A model generated the notes under the pieces. The model was given only the letters and a program-made list of their open reading frames with translations. It ran no database searches and had not been told where the DNA came from. Source: Flavobacterium cheongpyeongense (GTDB lineage Bacteria > Bacteroidota > Bacteroidia > Flavobacteriales > Flavobacteriaceae). Taken from it: DNA of 64,000 nt. Positions 53,994 through 62,650 of the stretch are shown piece by piece. Each line of letters begins with the position of its first letter. Positions within the stretch are counted from its first letter, which is position 1. Both the position numbers and the translations under genes were made by a program. The DNA lies in the NCBI RefSeq assembly GCF_003202435.1, contig NZ_QJHK01000013.1, positions 1-64,000 of the forward strand, given 5' to 3'.

Positions 53994-55862
53994 CTATTTA
54001 ACAATCAACAAAGGTATCGAAATTTTATGTCTCAATTTGTCTACGGTTGTACCAAATAAAATATCTTTTAATCCAGTGTGGCCGTGGGTTCCCATTACTA
54101 AAATATCAAAATTGCCTTTGTTTATGATTTTCGGAATTACTTTGTTTGGTTTTCCAAAACCAAGTTCGGTTTTGATGCTGAAGCCTTTTTGTGTCAGCAT
54201 TTCTTTGTATTCTAATAAAAGCTTTTCGTCAATAGTAGTTTCATGATCGTGAACATCAATACCATACATTAAGGCACCAACAGTTTCTACAACATGAATC
54301 AGGGTGTATTCGGTTTGCAGACCGCCTAATTCAAAAGCTTTGTTGAGTGCCGTTTCATCAGCATTCGAAAAATCTACAGAAATAGCAATGTTTTTAATAC
54401 GCTGACTTTCTTTTGGTGTAAACCGCAGCTGCAGATTGTGTGGCGAATGATTTAATGTTTTCGTTTTGGCTTTCGTAATAAAGGGATTAAAAACAATGTA
54501 AAGTAATAAAGCCAGAAAGCCAAAAGCCAGTGGTACAACCGTTAACCAGAGTATTATTGGATTCTCAGAACTTTCAAGCCAGGAGCTAATCTCATCATAA
54601 ACCAATTTTGCATTTAGCGAAACAATAATTGTAGCGATGATCCATGAAACAATCTGAGTAAGTTTAGAGATATGAAAACCGTTCATCTTCGACTTATCAC
54701 TCACAAAATGAATTAGCGGAATAATGGCAAACCCCAGTTGTAAACTCAAGATCACCTGACTTAAAATCAGTAATTTTCCGGTTATGCTTTCGCCATAAAT
54801 CAGAATCACGATTACTGCGGGAATTATGGCAATCAAACGCGTTATGATTCGGCGCACCCAGGGCTGAATTCTGAAATGCAGATAACCTTCCATTACAATT
54901 TGTCCTGCCAGTGTTCCGGTTACGGTTGAACTTTGCCCTGCGGCGATCAAGGCAATCGCAAATAAAGCCGGAGCCCATTTTGTTCCTAAAAGCGGTTCCA
55001 GAAATTGGTGTGCATCCTGGATTTCGGCAACCTCGAACATCCCGTTTCGATGGAACGTTGAAGCAGCCAGAATCAAAATGGCAGCATTTACAAAAAAGGC
55101 AAGATTTAAGGCAATTGTCGAATCGATGAAATTGTATTTCAAAGCCTGTTTGATACCTGCAGGAGTCCGGTCGAATTTTCGGGTCTGTACCAAAGAAGAG
55201 TGAAGGTAAAGATTGTGCGGCATCACTGTTGCACCAATAATTCCGATAGCAATATACAAAGCAGCCGAATTTGGAATCGAAGGAATCAGTCCTTCTAAAA
55301 CCTTATGCATCTCAGGTTCGGCAAAAATCATTTCGAAAATAAAGGAAAAACCAATAATTGCAACAAGTGCAATAATAAAGGCTTCCATTTTCCGAATTCC
55401 TTTGTTGATAAGGAATAAGAGTAAAAAAGTATCCAGAACGGTGATCAAAACGGCTTCAAGAAGCGGAATTCCGAAAAGTAAATTTATTCCGATTGCCATA
55501 CCGAGAACTTCTGCCAAATCACAGGCGGCAATGGCAATTTCGGCCAAAAAATACAATACATAATTGATGTATTTAGAATACGTTTCTCTTGAGGCCTGTG
55601 CAAGATCCCGCTGCGTTACGATTCCAAGGCGTGCACTTAAACTCTGTAAAAGCAAAGCCATAAGGTTACTCATTAGCAAAACCCACACAAGAGTATACCC
55701 AAACTGGCTTCCACCAGCAATATCGGTGGCCCAGTTTCCCGGATCCATATAGCCAACACTTACGAGATAAGCCGGGCCTAAAAAGGCCAGAATTTTTCTA
55801 AACCCCTTTTTTTTATGTTCGGTTGCGACTGATTGGTTTACTTCTTCTAATGATTTTGTCAT
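53994..55862 (-). CDS. mntH: NRAMP divalent metal transporter fused to a UspA domain
   Basis: 622 residues. The first ~440 form an 11-helix NRAMP transporter: GPAYLVSVGYMDPGNWATDIAGG (the DPGN ligand loop), then GIIGATVMPHNLYLHSSLVQ (MPH) and GQSSTVTGTLAGQIVMEGYL. After a basic linker a UspA domain runs from ~480 to 622 (IKNIAISVDFSNADETALNKAFELGG, ending in MGTHGHTGLKDILFGTTVDKL and LLIVK) with the ATP-binding G-x-x-G-x9-G pattern. It should import Mn2+ or Fe2+ by proton symport, with the UspA part sensing nucleotide. This fusion is known in Bacteroidota but not in classic MntH. Confidence 0.93.
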   Translation of the reverse strand: MTKSLEEVNQSVATEHKKKGFRKILAFLGPAYLVSVGYMDPGNWATDIAGGSQFGYTLVWVLLMSNLMALLLQSLSARLGIVTQRDLAQASRETYSKYINYVLYFLAEIAIAACDLAEVLGMAIGINLLFGIPLLEAVLITVLDTFLLLFLINKGIRKMEAFIIALVAIIGFSFIFEMIFAEPEMHKVLEGLIPSIPNSAALYIAIGIIGATVMPHNLYLHSSLVQTRKFDRTPAGIKQALKYNFIDSTIALNLAFFVNAAILILAASTFHRNGMFEVAEIQDAHQFLEPLLGTKWAPALFAIALIAAGQSSTVTGTLAGQIVMEGYLHFRIQPWVRRIITRLIAIIPAVIVILIYGESITGKLLILSQVILSLQLGFAIIPLIHFVSDKSKMNGFHISKLTQIVSWIIATIIVSLNAKLVYDEISSWLESSENPIILWLTVVPLAFGFLALLLYIVFNPFITKAKTKTLNHSPHNLQLRFTPKESQRIKNIAISVDFSNADETALNKAFELGGLQTEYTLIHVVETVGALMYGIDVHDHETTIDEKLLLEYKEMLTQKGFSIKTELGFGKPNKVIPKIINKGNFDILVMGTHGHTGLKDILFGTTVDKLRHKISIPLLIVK

Positions 55863-55881
55863 TGCTAAAATATTGATTTTC

Positions 55882-55935
55882 CAAATATATAGAAAAATTA
55901 TATTAGAGCAACAATATTTTTAGCCTTGTCTAAAA
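55882..55935 (-). promoter_or_regulatory. mntH promoter with DtxR-like operator
   Basis: On the minus strand, TATATTTG (55889-55882) with TTG 19 nt upstream forms the promoter. At 55918-55935 lies the dyad TTTTAGnCnnGnCTAAAA, TTAG/CTAA arms as in DtxR-family operators, directly upstream of the -33 element. The encoded DtxR-type regulator two genes downstream is the obvious candidate to bind it. Confidence 0.55.
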
Positions 55936-55936
55936 G

Positions 55937-56329
55937 TTAAATGTCAGAATTCAAACATTTAGGACATAAACCAGATAAGGTAAAATTGATTTCTTTCACT
56001 TTATAGTTATGTGGCATAATATAACTTGGCTTAACATTTTCAAGGCAGGTAATTTCATTACAGTTTTCACAGCTAAAATGAGCGTGATTGTGAATGTGTA
56101 CGCGCTGATGGGAATGATTGCATTTTGCATATTTTACAGTCCCGTCAAGATTAGAAATTTTATGTATTATATCATCATTCATCAACCGGTCAAGGATTCT
56201 GTAAATCGTTACCCGATCACAAACATCATTTAATTGTTTTTGTATTTCGGTATGTGACAAGGCTGTTTTAGATTTCTCAAAAATCTCTAAAATCGCTGTT
56301 TTTGCTGGAGTATTACGTGTGGTTTTCAT
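55937..56329 (-). CDS. Fur-family regulator (Zur-like)
   Basis: 130 residues from ATG 56329; a longer reading from 56410 would place coding sequence over the promoter and its operators. N-terminal winged helix: TRNTPAKTAILEIFEKSKTALSHTEIQKQL, VTIYRILDRLMNDDIIHKI. Then the His-rich metal region CNHSHQRVHIHNHAHFSCENC and two CxxC pairs (CENC..C, CPKC) for structural zinc. His density and the divergent MerC-like gene favour a zinc sensor (Zur) over an iron sensor, which is inference. It probably represses both divergent genes via the GCAAC..GTTGC boxes. Confidence 0.85.
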   Translation of the reverse strand: MKTTRNTPAKTAILEIFEKSKTALSHTEIQKQLNDVCDRVTIYRILDRLMNDDIIHKISNLDGTVKYAKCNHSHQRVHIHNHAHFSCENCNEITCLENVKPSYIMPHNYKVKEINFTLSGLCPKCLNSDI

Positions 56330-56353
56330 TATTTTTTTAAAATTAAAAATAAA

Positions 56354-56402
56354 GCAACAATGTTGCGATTGTGTAAAATGCGTATATTTGCAATAAAGTT
56401 GC
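56354..56402. promoter_or_regulatory. Two GCAAC-type palindromes between the Zur-like and MerC-like genes
   Basis: GCAACAATGTTGC at 56354-56366 is a perfect 13-bp palindrome; GCAATAAAGTTGC at 56390-56402 is a related imperfect one. For the plus-strand gene a TATATTTG -7 box lies at 56383-56390, so the first palindrome covers the -33 element and the second the start of transcription. That is the placement of repressor operators. Likely ligand: the Fur-family protein encoded alongside. Confidence 0.6.
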
Positions 56403-56421
56403 GTTAACAAATGTATTAAAA

Positions 56422-56775
56422 ATGAAAAAAATTACGACTAACTTTTATGATTTTTTAGGAATTTCCAGTGCGGCAATCTGCTTAGTTCATTGTTTGATTT
56501 TTCCAATGCTGAGCATTCTTCCTTTAGGTTTAAATCACAATCCTTTTATCGATTTGGTTTTTGCCGTTTTTGGAACATTTGCCGTTTCAAAGATTATTCA
56601 AAAATCAAATATATTAATTTCTGCGGTCTTAACTGTTTCAATGGTTTTAATTTGGTTAAGCATTTTGACGGAATTATTTCTGGATATCCATTTACACCTG
56701 ATTTATTTTGGAGGAATTGGAATGATTAGCGGACATTTATTGAATTACAAATTATACAACAAACAGAATCATTAA
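56422..56775 (+). CDS. MerC-like membrane protein
   Basis: 117 residues with four helices. FLGISSAAICLVHCLIFPMLSILPLG is the MerC signature with a CLVHC pair; later helices (DLVFAVFGTFAVSKII, SAVLTVSMVLIWLSIL, HLIYFGGIGMISGHLL) fit the family. MerC was defined as a mercury importer, but in Bacteroidota MerC-domain proteins next to Fur-type regulators more likely carry zinc or copper. The cytosolic C-terminus has a short His-ending tail (NKQNH). Divergent from the Zur-like regulator under shared operators. Confidence 0.88.
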   Translation: MKKITTNFYDFLGISSAAICLVHCLIFPMLSILPLGLNHNPFIDLVFAVFGTFAVSKIIQKSNILISAVLTVSMVLIWLSILTELFLDIHLHLIYFGGIGMISGHLLNYKLYNKQNH

Positions 56776-56786
56776 AAATTGCATTT

Positions 56787-57692
56787 ATGGAACAGAAGAA
56801 TTTTGAAGTGATTATCATTGGAGGCAGTTACAGTGGATTGTCTGCAGCAATGAGTTTAGGGCGTTCTTTACGTCAGGTTTTAGTTATTGATAGTGGCTTG
56901 CCCTGCAACATACAAACACCGCATTCTCATAATTTTATCACGAATGATGGTGAAACTCCGGCCGCCATTGCAGCTAAAGCCAGATTACAAGTCAGCTTTT
57001 ACAAAACGGTTCAGTTTTACAATGGACTTGCCATTGATGCAGTTAAAACACAAAATAGTTTCGAAATTAAAACAGAATCCGGTGAACTCTTTACTTCAAA
57101 AAAGTTATTATTCGCAACGGGAGTGAAAGATTTGCTTCCGCAGATTAAAGGTTTTGCAGTATGTTGGGGAATCTCGGTTTTACATTGTCCTTATTGTCAC
57201 GGATATGAAGTCAAAAGTGAAAAAACAGCTATTGTTGCCAATGGTGAAATGGGTTTTGAATATGCAAAACTGATTTTGAACTGGACTAAGAACCTTACGT
57301 TATGTACGAACGGAAAATCTACATTAACTTCAGAACAAATACAAATTCTTAAAAATCATGGCGTTTTGGTTTTAGAAAATGAGATAGATTCTTTCGAACA
57401 TAATACCGGATATATTTCAAATATTGTTTTCAAAAACGGAGAAAAGATTGCTGTAAAAGCCGTTTATGCAAGACCCCCATTTGAGCAGCATTGTCCGTTA
57501 CCACAAACTTTAGGCTGCGAAGTTAACGAGCAAGGATTGATAAAAGTCGATTTTATGCAAAAGACATCAGTTTGTGGTATTTATGCAAGTGGTGATGCTA
57601 CAACTCAAATGCGTTCTGTGGCTTTAGCGGTTTCTTCAGGATCTTTTGCAGGAGCGACAATAAACAAAGAACTTATTGGCGAGAAGTTTTAA
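56787..57692 (+). CDS. Thioredoxin-reductase-like NAD(P)/FAD oxidoreductase
   Basis: 301-residue flavoprotein. The FAD site starts at VIIIGGSYSGLSAAMSLGRSL (GxGxxG replaced by GGSYSG), the redox pair is CPYCHGYE, ATGVKDLLPQIKG closes the FAD domain and GIYASGDATTQMRSVALAVSSGS binds flavin near the C-terminus. The NADPH motif (VANGEMGFEYAKL) is less standard. CPYCHG differs from the CATC of true thioredoxin reductase and occurs in a related disulfide reductase group. It begins 11 nt after the MerC-like gene, so it shares the Zur-like control. Confidence 0.9.
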   Translation: MEQKNFEVIIIGGSYSGLSAAMSLGRSLRQVLVIDSGLPCNIQTPHSHNFITNDGETPAAIAAKARLQVSFYKTVQFYNGLAIDAVKTQNSFEIKTESGELFTSKKLLFATGVKDLLPQIKGFAVCWGISVLHCPYCHGYEVKSEKTAIVANGEMGFEYAKLILNWTKNLTLCTNGKSTLTSEQIQILKNHGVLVLENEIDSFEHNTGYISNIVFKNGEKIAVKAVYARPPFEQHCPLPQTLGCEVNEQGLIKVDFMQKTSVCGIYASGDATTQMRSVALAVSSGSFAGATINKELIGEKF

Positions 57693-57769
57693 TACTCTTT
57701 TTTGACGGATTGAAATTGAAATGTTTTAAAAAAACTATTTCATAATAATTATTTATCAAATTTAATTTT

Positions 57770-57777
57770 TAGATTTG
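57770..57777 (+). promoter_or_regulatory. Promoter -7 box of the TonB receptor gene
   Basis: TAGATTTG fits TAnnTTTG. Its position, overlapping the in-frame TTG at 57775, supports translation from ATG 57799. No GCAAC box is seen here. Confidence 0.45.
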
Positions 57778-57798
57778 TCTAAATTTAATTTTATAACA

Positions 57799-60000
57799 AT
57801 GAAATATTTATTTTCGGTATTGTTTTTTATTTCAGCGAAAGCCACATTTTCCCAAACTATTTCCGGAAAACTCACTTCTGATAATCCTGTAGCAGAGATT
57901 AATATCAGATTAATAAATACTGATTTTAAAGCGCAAACAGATAGCTTAGGTAATTATAGAATAGAAAATGTGCCAAAGGGAAACTATAAAATTCAGGTAA
58001 CTTCGACTGGATTGAAAACCATAACCCAAAAAATTTCTGTTAATAATGAAGCTGTAATTCTTGATTTCGAATTAAAAGAAGATCAAAATGAACTGAATGA
58101 AGTGGTCGTCTCGGGAACTTTAAAACCGGTAAAACGATTAGAAAGTGCTGTTCCGGTTGAGGTTTATTCTCCAGCTTTCTTTAGGAAAAACCCAACACCA
58201 AGTATTTATGATGCACTTCAAAATATCAATGGAGTTCGTCCGCAGCTCAATTGCGGGGTTTGCAATACGGGAGATATTCATATAAATGGTCTGGAAGGAC
58301 CGTACACTTTAGTTTTAATTGATGGAATGCCTATTGTCAGCAGTCTTTCGACAGTTTACGGATTATCCGGAATACCGAATTCTCTGGTCGAACGAATTGA
58401 AATCGTAAAAGGCCCGGCATCTTCTCTGTATGGAAGTGAAGCAGTTGGAGGACTAATTAACATTATCACCAAAAATCCAACAAACGCTCCTGTCTTTTCT
58501 GCTGATTATTTTACGACTTCTTATTTCGAAAGTAATCTTGATTTAGGAATGAAGTTCAATGCCGGAAAAAAAGCCACAGCAATTGTAGGCTTAAATTATT
58601 TTAATTACGATCAGGTAACGGATAAGGATCACGATAATTTTACCGATGTGACGCTTTCTGAACGAATTTCTGTTTTTAATAAATGGAGTTTTACCAGAGA
58701 AAATAATCGATTATTTACCGTGGCATTGCGTGGAATGTATGAAGACCGGTGGGGTGGGGATGTTCGCTGGGAGAAAAAATATCGGGGAGGAGACGAAATC
58801 TACGGCGAAAGTATTTACACCAAAAGAGCCGAATTGATAGGAAGTTATCAATTGCCTTTTGAAGAAAAACTGATGCTTTCGTTCTCAGGAAATGTACATT
58901 ATCAGGACAGCCGTTACGGAACAACTTCGTATATCGCCAATCAGAAAATTGGTTTTTTACAATTGACCTGGGATAAAAAAATCGGCAAAAATGATTTATT
59001 GGCCGGAATTGCAAGCCGATATACTTATTACGACGATAATACAACAGCAACAAAAGATGCCGAAAGCACATGGTTGCCGGGGATTTTTGTTCAGGATGAA
59101 ATTACGTTTTCACCTAAAAGTCAGGTTTTATTGGGAATGCGTTACGATTATAATTCGATTCATGGTTCAATTTTTACCCCAAGATTCGCTTACCGATTTA
59201 AGGCAAATGAAAATACGATTTTAAGATTAAACGCAGGAACCGGTTTTCGTGTGGTGAATCTTTTTACAGAAGACCATGCTGCATTAACGGGTTCCAGGGA
59301 TGTTGTGATTGCAAATGATTTAAAACCGGAGGAATCGGTTAATGTGAATTTAAATTATATTCAGAAAATTAATTTTGGCAACGGAACTTTTATGGGAGTT
59401 GAAACTACGGCGTTCTACACCCGTTTCAGCAATAAAATAATTTCGGATTATGAAACGGATGCCAATAAAATCATCTACGACAACATTGAGGGTTACGCCA
59501 TCAGTCAGGGAATCAGTACCAATGTCGATTTGAATTTTCCGTCGGGTCTGAAATTTATCCTGGGTGCGACATTTTTGGATAACAAAAATGTGCAAAACAG
59601 AATTTCGGAAAGACCTTTTCTAACAGAGAATTTTACAGGTACCTGGACTGTTTCCTATAAAATTCAACCGTGGAATCTAGCTGTAGACTATACCGGAAAT
59701 GTATACAGTCCGATGAAACTGCCTTTATTGAGCGAAACCGATCCCAGAAGTCCTGATTCTCCCTGGTACAGCATTCAGAATATTCAGTTTACCTATTCAG
59801 GCTGGAAGAATTTTGAAGTTTACGGCGGAATCAAGAATCTTTTAAATTTCACACCAAAACAGAATAATCCGTTTTTGATTGCAGGAGCTGATGATCCTTT
59901 CGATAAAAATCCTGACGGACTGCCTTTTGATACGACTTATGTGTACGGCCAGAATCAGACCATTCGAGGATTTTGGGGATTGCGATATACGTTTAGATAA
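57799..60000 (+). CDS. TonB-dependent receptor, probable metal or metallophore uptake
   Basis: About 733 residues from ATG 57799. Signal peptide (MKYLFSVLFFISAKATFSQ), a CarboxypepD_reg-like domain (~20-100), plug (~115-225) and barrel ending in FWGLRYTFR. The plug has an unusual Cys pair, NCGVCNTGDIHINGLEGPY, followed by VLIDGMPIVSSLSTVYGLSGIPNSLVERIEIVKGPASSLYGSEAVGG. Two Cys near the plug apex suggest thiol or metal contact. It follows the MerC-like and oxidoreductase genes but has its own promoter. Zinc or copper is my guess; the sequence alone cannot decide. Confidence 0.9.
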   Translation: MKYLFSVLFFISAKATFSQTISGKLTSDNPVAEINIRLINTDFKAQTDSLGNYRIENVPKGNYKIQVTSTGLKTITQKISVNNEAVILDFELKEDQNELNEVVVSGTLKPVKRLESAVPVEVYSPAFFRKNPTPSIYDALQNINGVRPQLNCGVCNTGDIHINGLEGPYTLVLIDGMPIVSSLSTVYGLSGIPNSLVERIEIVKGPASSLYGSEAVGGLINIITKNPTNAPVFSADYFTTSYFESNLDLGMKFNAGKKATAIVGLNYFNYDQVTDKDHDNFTDVTLSERISVFNKWSFTRENNRLFTVALRGMYEDRWGGDVRWEKKYRGGDEIYGESIYTKRAELIGSYQLPFEEKLMLSFSGNVHYQDSRYGTTSYIANQKIGFLQLTWDKKIGKNDLLAGIASRYTYYDDNTTATKDAESTWLPGIFVQDEITFSPKSQVLLGMRYDYNSIHGSIFTPRFAYRFKANENTILRLNAGTGFRVVNLFTEDHAALTGSRDVVIANDLKPEESVNVNLNYIQKINFGNGTFMGVETTAFYTRFSNKIISDYETDANKIIYDNIEGYAISQGISTNVDLNFPSGLKFILGATFLDNKNVQNRISERPFLTENFTGTWTVSYKIQPWNLAVDYTGNVYSPMKLPLLSETDPRSPDSPWYSIQNIQFTYSGWKNFEVYGGIKNLLNFTPKQNNPFLIAGADDPFDKNPDGLPFDTTYVYGQNQTIRGFWGLRYTFR

Positions 60001-60027
60001 ATTTTTTACATCGGATTTTACACAATC

Positions 60028-60093
60028 TTGTCATTCCGTAGAAATCTCAAGGCACTAAATAATCATTGTGTAGAGATTCCTGCGGAAAGACAA
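60028..60093. repeat. Inverted repeat of the TCATTCCG..AATCTC type
   Basis: Arms of 21 nt at 60028-60048 and 60073-60093 match at 18 positions. The word GTCATTCCGTAG..ATCTC looks like a dispersed palindromic element of this phylum. Only one copy is seen in the window. Confidence 0.5.
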
Positions 60094-60174
60094 AATAATT
60101 CAATAATAAAGTGAGGTATTTAAGTTTTTAAAATCTTTTTAATCCTTTAATCTCTGTAGTAAAAAAAAGGAACA

Positions 60175-60639
60175 ATGAAAAAACTAGCGTTACTTATTTT
60201 CTTTTTCGGAATTACTTCAGCCGGATTTTCCCAGTTCAAAAGTCATGCTTTTGAAGAAATTGATCGTTTACAGAAAATTCAAAAGCGAAAAACAATCGTT
60301 TTTATCCATACAGATTGGTGTCAGTTTTGTCAGAGAATGAAGAGCACAACTTTCAAAAATCAGCAAATTATGCAAAAACTGATTTCGGATTTTTATTTTG
60401 TTGATTTTAATGCTGAGGAAAAACGCAACATACAATTTAATAATCAGATCTTTAAATATCAGCCAACAGGCAATAATGTCGGGATTCATGAACTGGCCCT
60501 ACAGTTAGGAACCATGAATAAACAAATTGTTTATCCGGTTTTATGTGTTTTAAATGATAAAAATGAAATCATTCTCCAGTGTAATAACTACTTAAACCCA
60601 CAGGATTTTAAATTGCTTTTGGAAAAATTGAAAGAATAA
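60175..60639 (+). CDS. Exported thioredoxin-like protein with CQFC motif
   Basis: 154 residues with a signal peptide (LALLIFFFGITSAGFSQ). The thioredoxin fold is shown by KTIVFIHTDWCQFCQRMKSTTF (active-site CxxC), DFYFVDFNAEEKRNIQF and IVYPVLCVLNDKNEIILQ with the cis-Pro. The spacing resembles SoxW/DUF255-type periplasmic thioredoxins. Likely a disulfide reductase in the periplasm. It follows the Cys-containing TonB receptor gene by 174 nt and could keep the CxxC plug or chaperone cysteines reduced; this link is inference. Confidence 0.9.
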   Translation: MKKLALLIFFFGITSAGFSQFKSHAFEEIDRLQKIQKRKTIVFIHTDWCQFCQRMKSTTFKNQQIMQKLISDFYFVDFNAEEKRNIQFNNQIFKYQPTGNNVGIHELALQLGTMNKQIVYPVLCVLNDKNEIILQCNNYLNPQDFKLLLEKLKE

Positions 60640-60657
60640 ATTTTCTTATTTTTGAGC

Positions 60658-61818
60658 ATGGATTCCTCTCAAATCAAACACTTCGATTACATCTTCACCG
60701 GTACAGGTTTATCAGCTTTGATGACTGTTTACAAAATGATACAATCTCAAAAATTCACAGATAAATCGGTTTTGCTGCTGGATGAAAATTCAAAAAAAAC
60801 AAATGACAGAACCTGGTGTTTTTGGTCTGAAAAAGAAACAATCTGGAATCCCGTTATTTTAAAAAAATGGGATTCGGCATTATTTGCTAATGAAGATTTC
60901 AGACGTAATCTGGGCTTAGAACCATATCAATACAATCAAATCCGGGCTGTAGATTTTTATAATTTCGTTTTTGAAGTACTTTCTAAACAAGACAATATTA
61001 CTTTTCTAAAGGAAAAAGTTACCGATATCAACGAACTCGAAACACACGTTTATGTCGGAACTGAAGAAAACCGATTTACTTGCAATTATTTATTCAATAG
61101 TATTTACACAAAAGCTTTCGTCGAAAACCAAACGGGATATCCGGTTCTACAACAACATTTTACAGGCTGGTTTGTAAAATCAGCAAATGAAATTTTCAAT
61201 CCGGAACAGGCAACTTTTATGGATTTTTCAGTAGAGCAGAAAGGCAATACAAGGTTTATGTATGTTTTGCCTACATCCAAAACCGAAGCTTTGGTAGAAT
61301 ATACTTTGTTTTCAGAAAAATTGCTTGCGAAAGAAGACTATGAAAAAGAGATTGAAATTTATCTGAAAAAACTCGGTGTAAGCCAATATAAAATTCAGGA
61401 AAAAGAGCATGGAAGTATCCCAATGACCTGTTTTCCTTTTTGGAAAAGAAACACAAAACGTGTCCTCAACATCGGAACTGCCGGAGGATGGACAAAGGCG
61501 AGTACGGGTTATACCTTTAAAAATTCAGATAAAAAGTCATCAAAATTAGTTGCCTATCTTCAAAATGAAAACCCAAAAATGGCTGCCTTTCATAAAAAAA
61601 GCAAATTTTGGTTTTACGATTTATTGCTTTTGGATATCCTCTACCGCCACAATGAATTGGGGAGTTCCATTTTTTCATCCTTATTCAAAAAAGGAAATCC
61701 GGCTTTGATTTTTAAGTTCTTAGACGAAGAAACCAGTTTGATTGAAGATCTTAAAGTAATTTTAAAATGCCCAAAAAAACCATTCATAAAAGCATTGTTT
61801 ACGGTTTTGATGAAATGA
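60658..61818 (+). CDS. Lycopene cyclase family protein (CrtY-like)
   Basis: About 386 residues from ATG 60658 (a TTG two codons earlier is less likely). The nucleotide fold starts at FDYIFTGTGLSALMTVYKMIQS, followed by LLLDENSKKTNDRTWCFWSEKE, the characteristic DRTWCFW of beta-type lycopene cyclases. Later motifs are FMDFSVEQKGNTRFMYVLPTSKTEALVEYTLFSE and GSIPMTCFPFWKRNTKRVLNIGTAGGWTKASTGYTF. It should form beta rings in carotenoid synthesis (toward beta-carotene/zeaxanthin). No other carotenoid genes are in the window. It starts 18 nt after the thioredoxin-like gene. Confidence 0.9.
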   Translation: MDSSQIKHFDYIFTGTGLSALMTVYKMIQSQKFTDKSVLLLDENSKKTNDRTWCFWSEKETIWNPVILKKWDSALFANEDFRRNLGLEPYQYNQIRAVDFYNFVFEVLSKQDNITFLKEKVTDINELETHVYVGTEENRFTCNYLFNSIYTKAFVENQTGYPVLQQHFTGWFVKSANEIFNPEQATFMDFSVEQKGNTRFMYVLPTSKTEALVEYTLFSEKLLAKEDYEKEIEIYLKKLGVSQYKIQEKEHGSIPMTCFPFWKRNTKRVLNIGTAGGWTKASTGYTFKNSDKKSSKLVAYLQNENPKMAAFHKKSKFWFYDLLLLDILYRHNELGSSIFSSLFKKGNPALIFKFLDEETSLIEDLKVILKCPKKPFIKALFTVLMK

Positions 61819-61940
61819 AAAAACATTTTTGCATATCTGTTTTTGACTTTCGACTTTATAACTTTCAAACTTTTGACTTTCATCAATCCAACTATAACAA
61901 AACTTTATACTTCAAATTAACTAGTTGCGGCTAAACTTTG

Positions 61941-61948
61941 TAACTTTG
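61941..61948 (+). promoter_or_regulatory. Promoter -7 box of the bacilliredoxin gene
   Basis: TAACTTTG fits TAnnTTTG, 32 nt before the ATG. Confidence 0.45.
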
Positions 61949-61980
61949 CATTTCAAAAGTAAAATTTAAAAATAAAAAAT

Positions 61981-62391
61981 ATGTATCCAGAAGAAATGGT
62001 AAAACCAATGCAGGCTGAATTAACAGTTGCTGGTTTTCAAGATTTACATAGTGCAGAGGCTGTAGATAATGCGATCAAAGCTGAAGGTACCACATTAGTA
62101 GTTGTAAATTCTGTTTGCGGTTGTGCAGCAAGAAATGCACGTCCGGGAGCAAAAATGAGTTTAGAAGGCGCTAAAAAACCAGATCACTTAATCACTGTTT
62201 TCGCAGGTGTTGACAAAGAAGCGGTTGATGCTGCAAGACAGCACATGTTTCCTTTCCCTCCATCATCGCCTTCTATGGCTTTGTTCAAAAACGGAGAATT
62301 GGTACACATGTTAGAGCGTCACCATATCGAAGGACGTCCTGCTGAAATGATAGCGGAAAATTTACAGGATGCGTTTAACGAATTCTGTTAA
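61981..62391 (+). CDS. BrxA/BrxB-family bacilliredoxin
   Basis: 136 residues of the YphP/YqiW family. [28 protein letters not shown] opens it; the redox motif is [15 protein letters not shown] (CGC) and [27 protein letters not shown] is typical of the C-terminal half. Family members remove bacillithiol mixed disulfides; whether this species makes bacillithiol cannot be told here. Monocistronic, with promoter and terminator. Confidence 0.93.
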   Translation: MYPEEMVKPMQAELTVAGFQDLHSAEAVDNAIKAEGTTLVVVNSVCGCAARNARPGAKMSLEGAKKPDHLITVFAGVDKEAVDAARQHMFPFPPSSPSMALFKNGELVHMLERHHIEGRPAEMIAENLQDAFNEFC

Positions 62392-62413
62392 TTCTTAAGA
62401 TTTAAATTATATC

Positions 62414-62446
62414 AAGACTGTCTATTCATTTAGGCAGTCTTTTTTA
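62414..62446 (+). terminator. Terminator after the bacilliredoxin gene
   Basis: AAGACTGTCT pairs with AGGCAGTCTT (one G-U) around an 8-nt loop and ends in six T. Confidence 0.85.
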
Positions 62447-62581
62447 TTTGAAGCCAATCCGGCTGTACACTATATCTTTTGTGCCGAACCCCGGCACAAA
62501 AGGATGCCGTTTCCATCCGGGCTAAAAAATCAGAACCTTGAGAGCTTACGTTTTAACCAGTAAACTTAGTATTTAAGAACC

Positions 62582-62612
62582 TTTGCTACTTAGGACCTTT
62601 TTCATAACTTTG
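62582..62612 (+). promoter_or_regulatory. Promoter of trhO
   Basis: TTTG at 62582-62585 and TAACTTTG at 62605-62612, 19 nt apart, form a near-ideal Bacteroidota promoter 38 nt before the ATG. Confidence 0.6.
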
Positions 62613-62650
62613 CCGCTCAAAATAATTTCTCAACTTAAACTGTTTATAGC

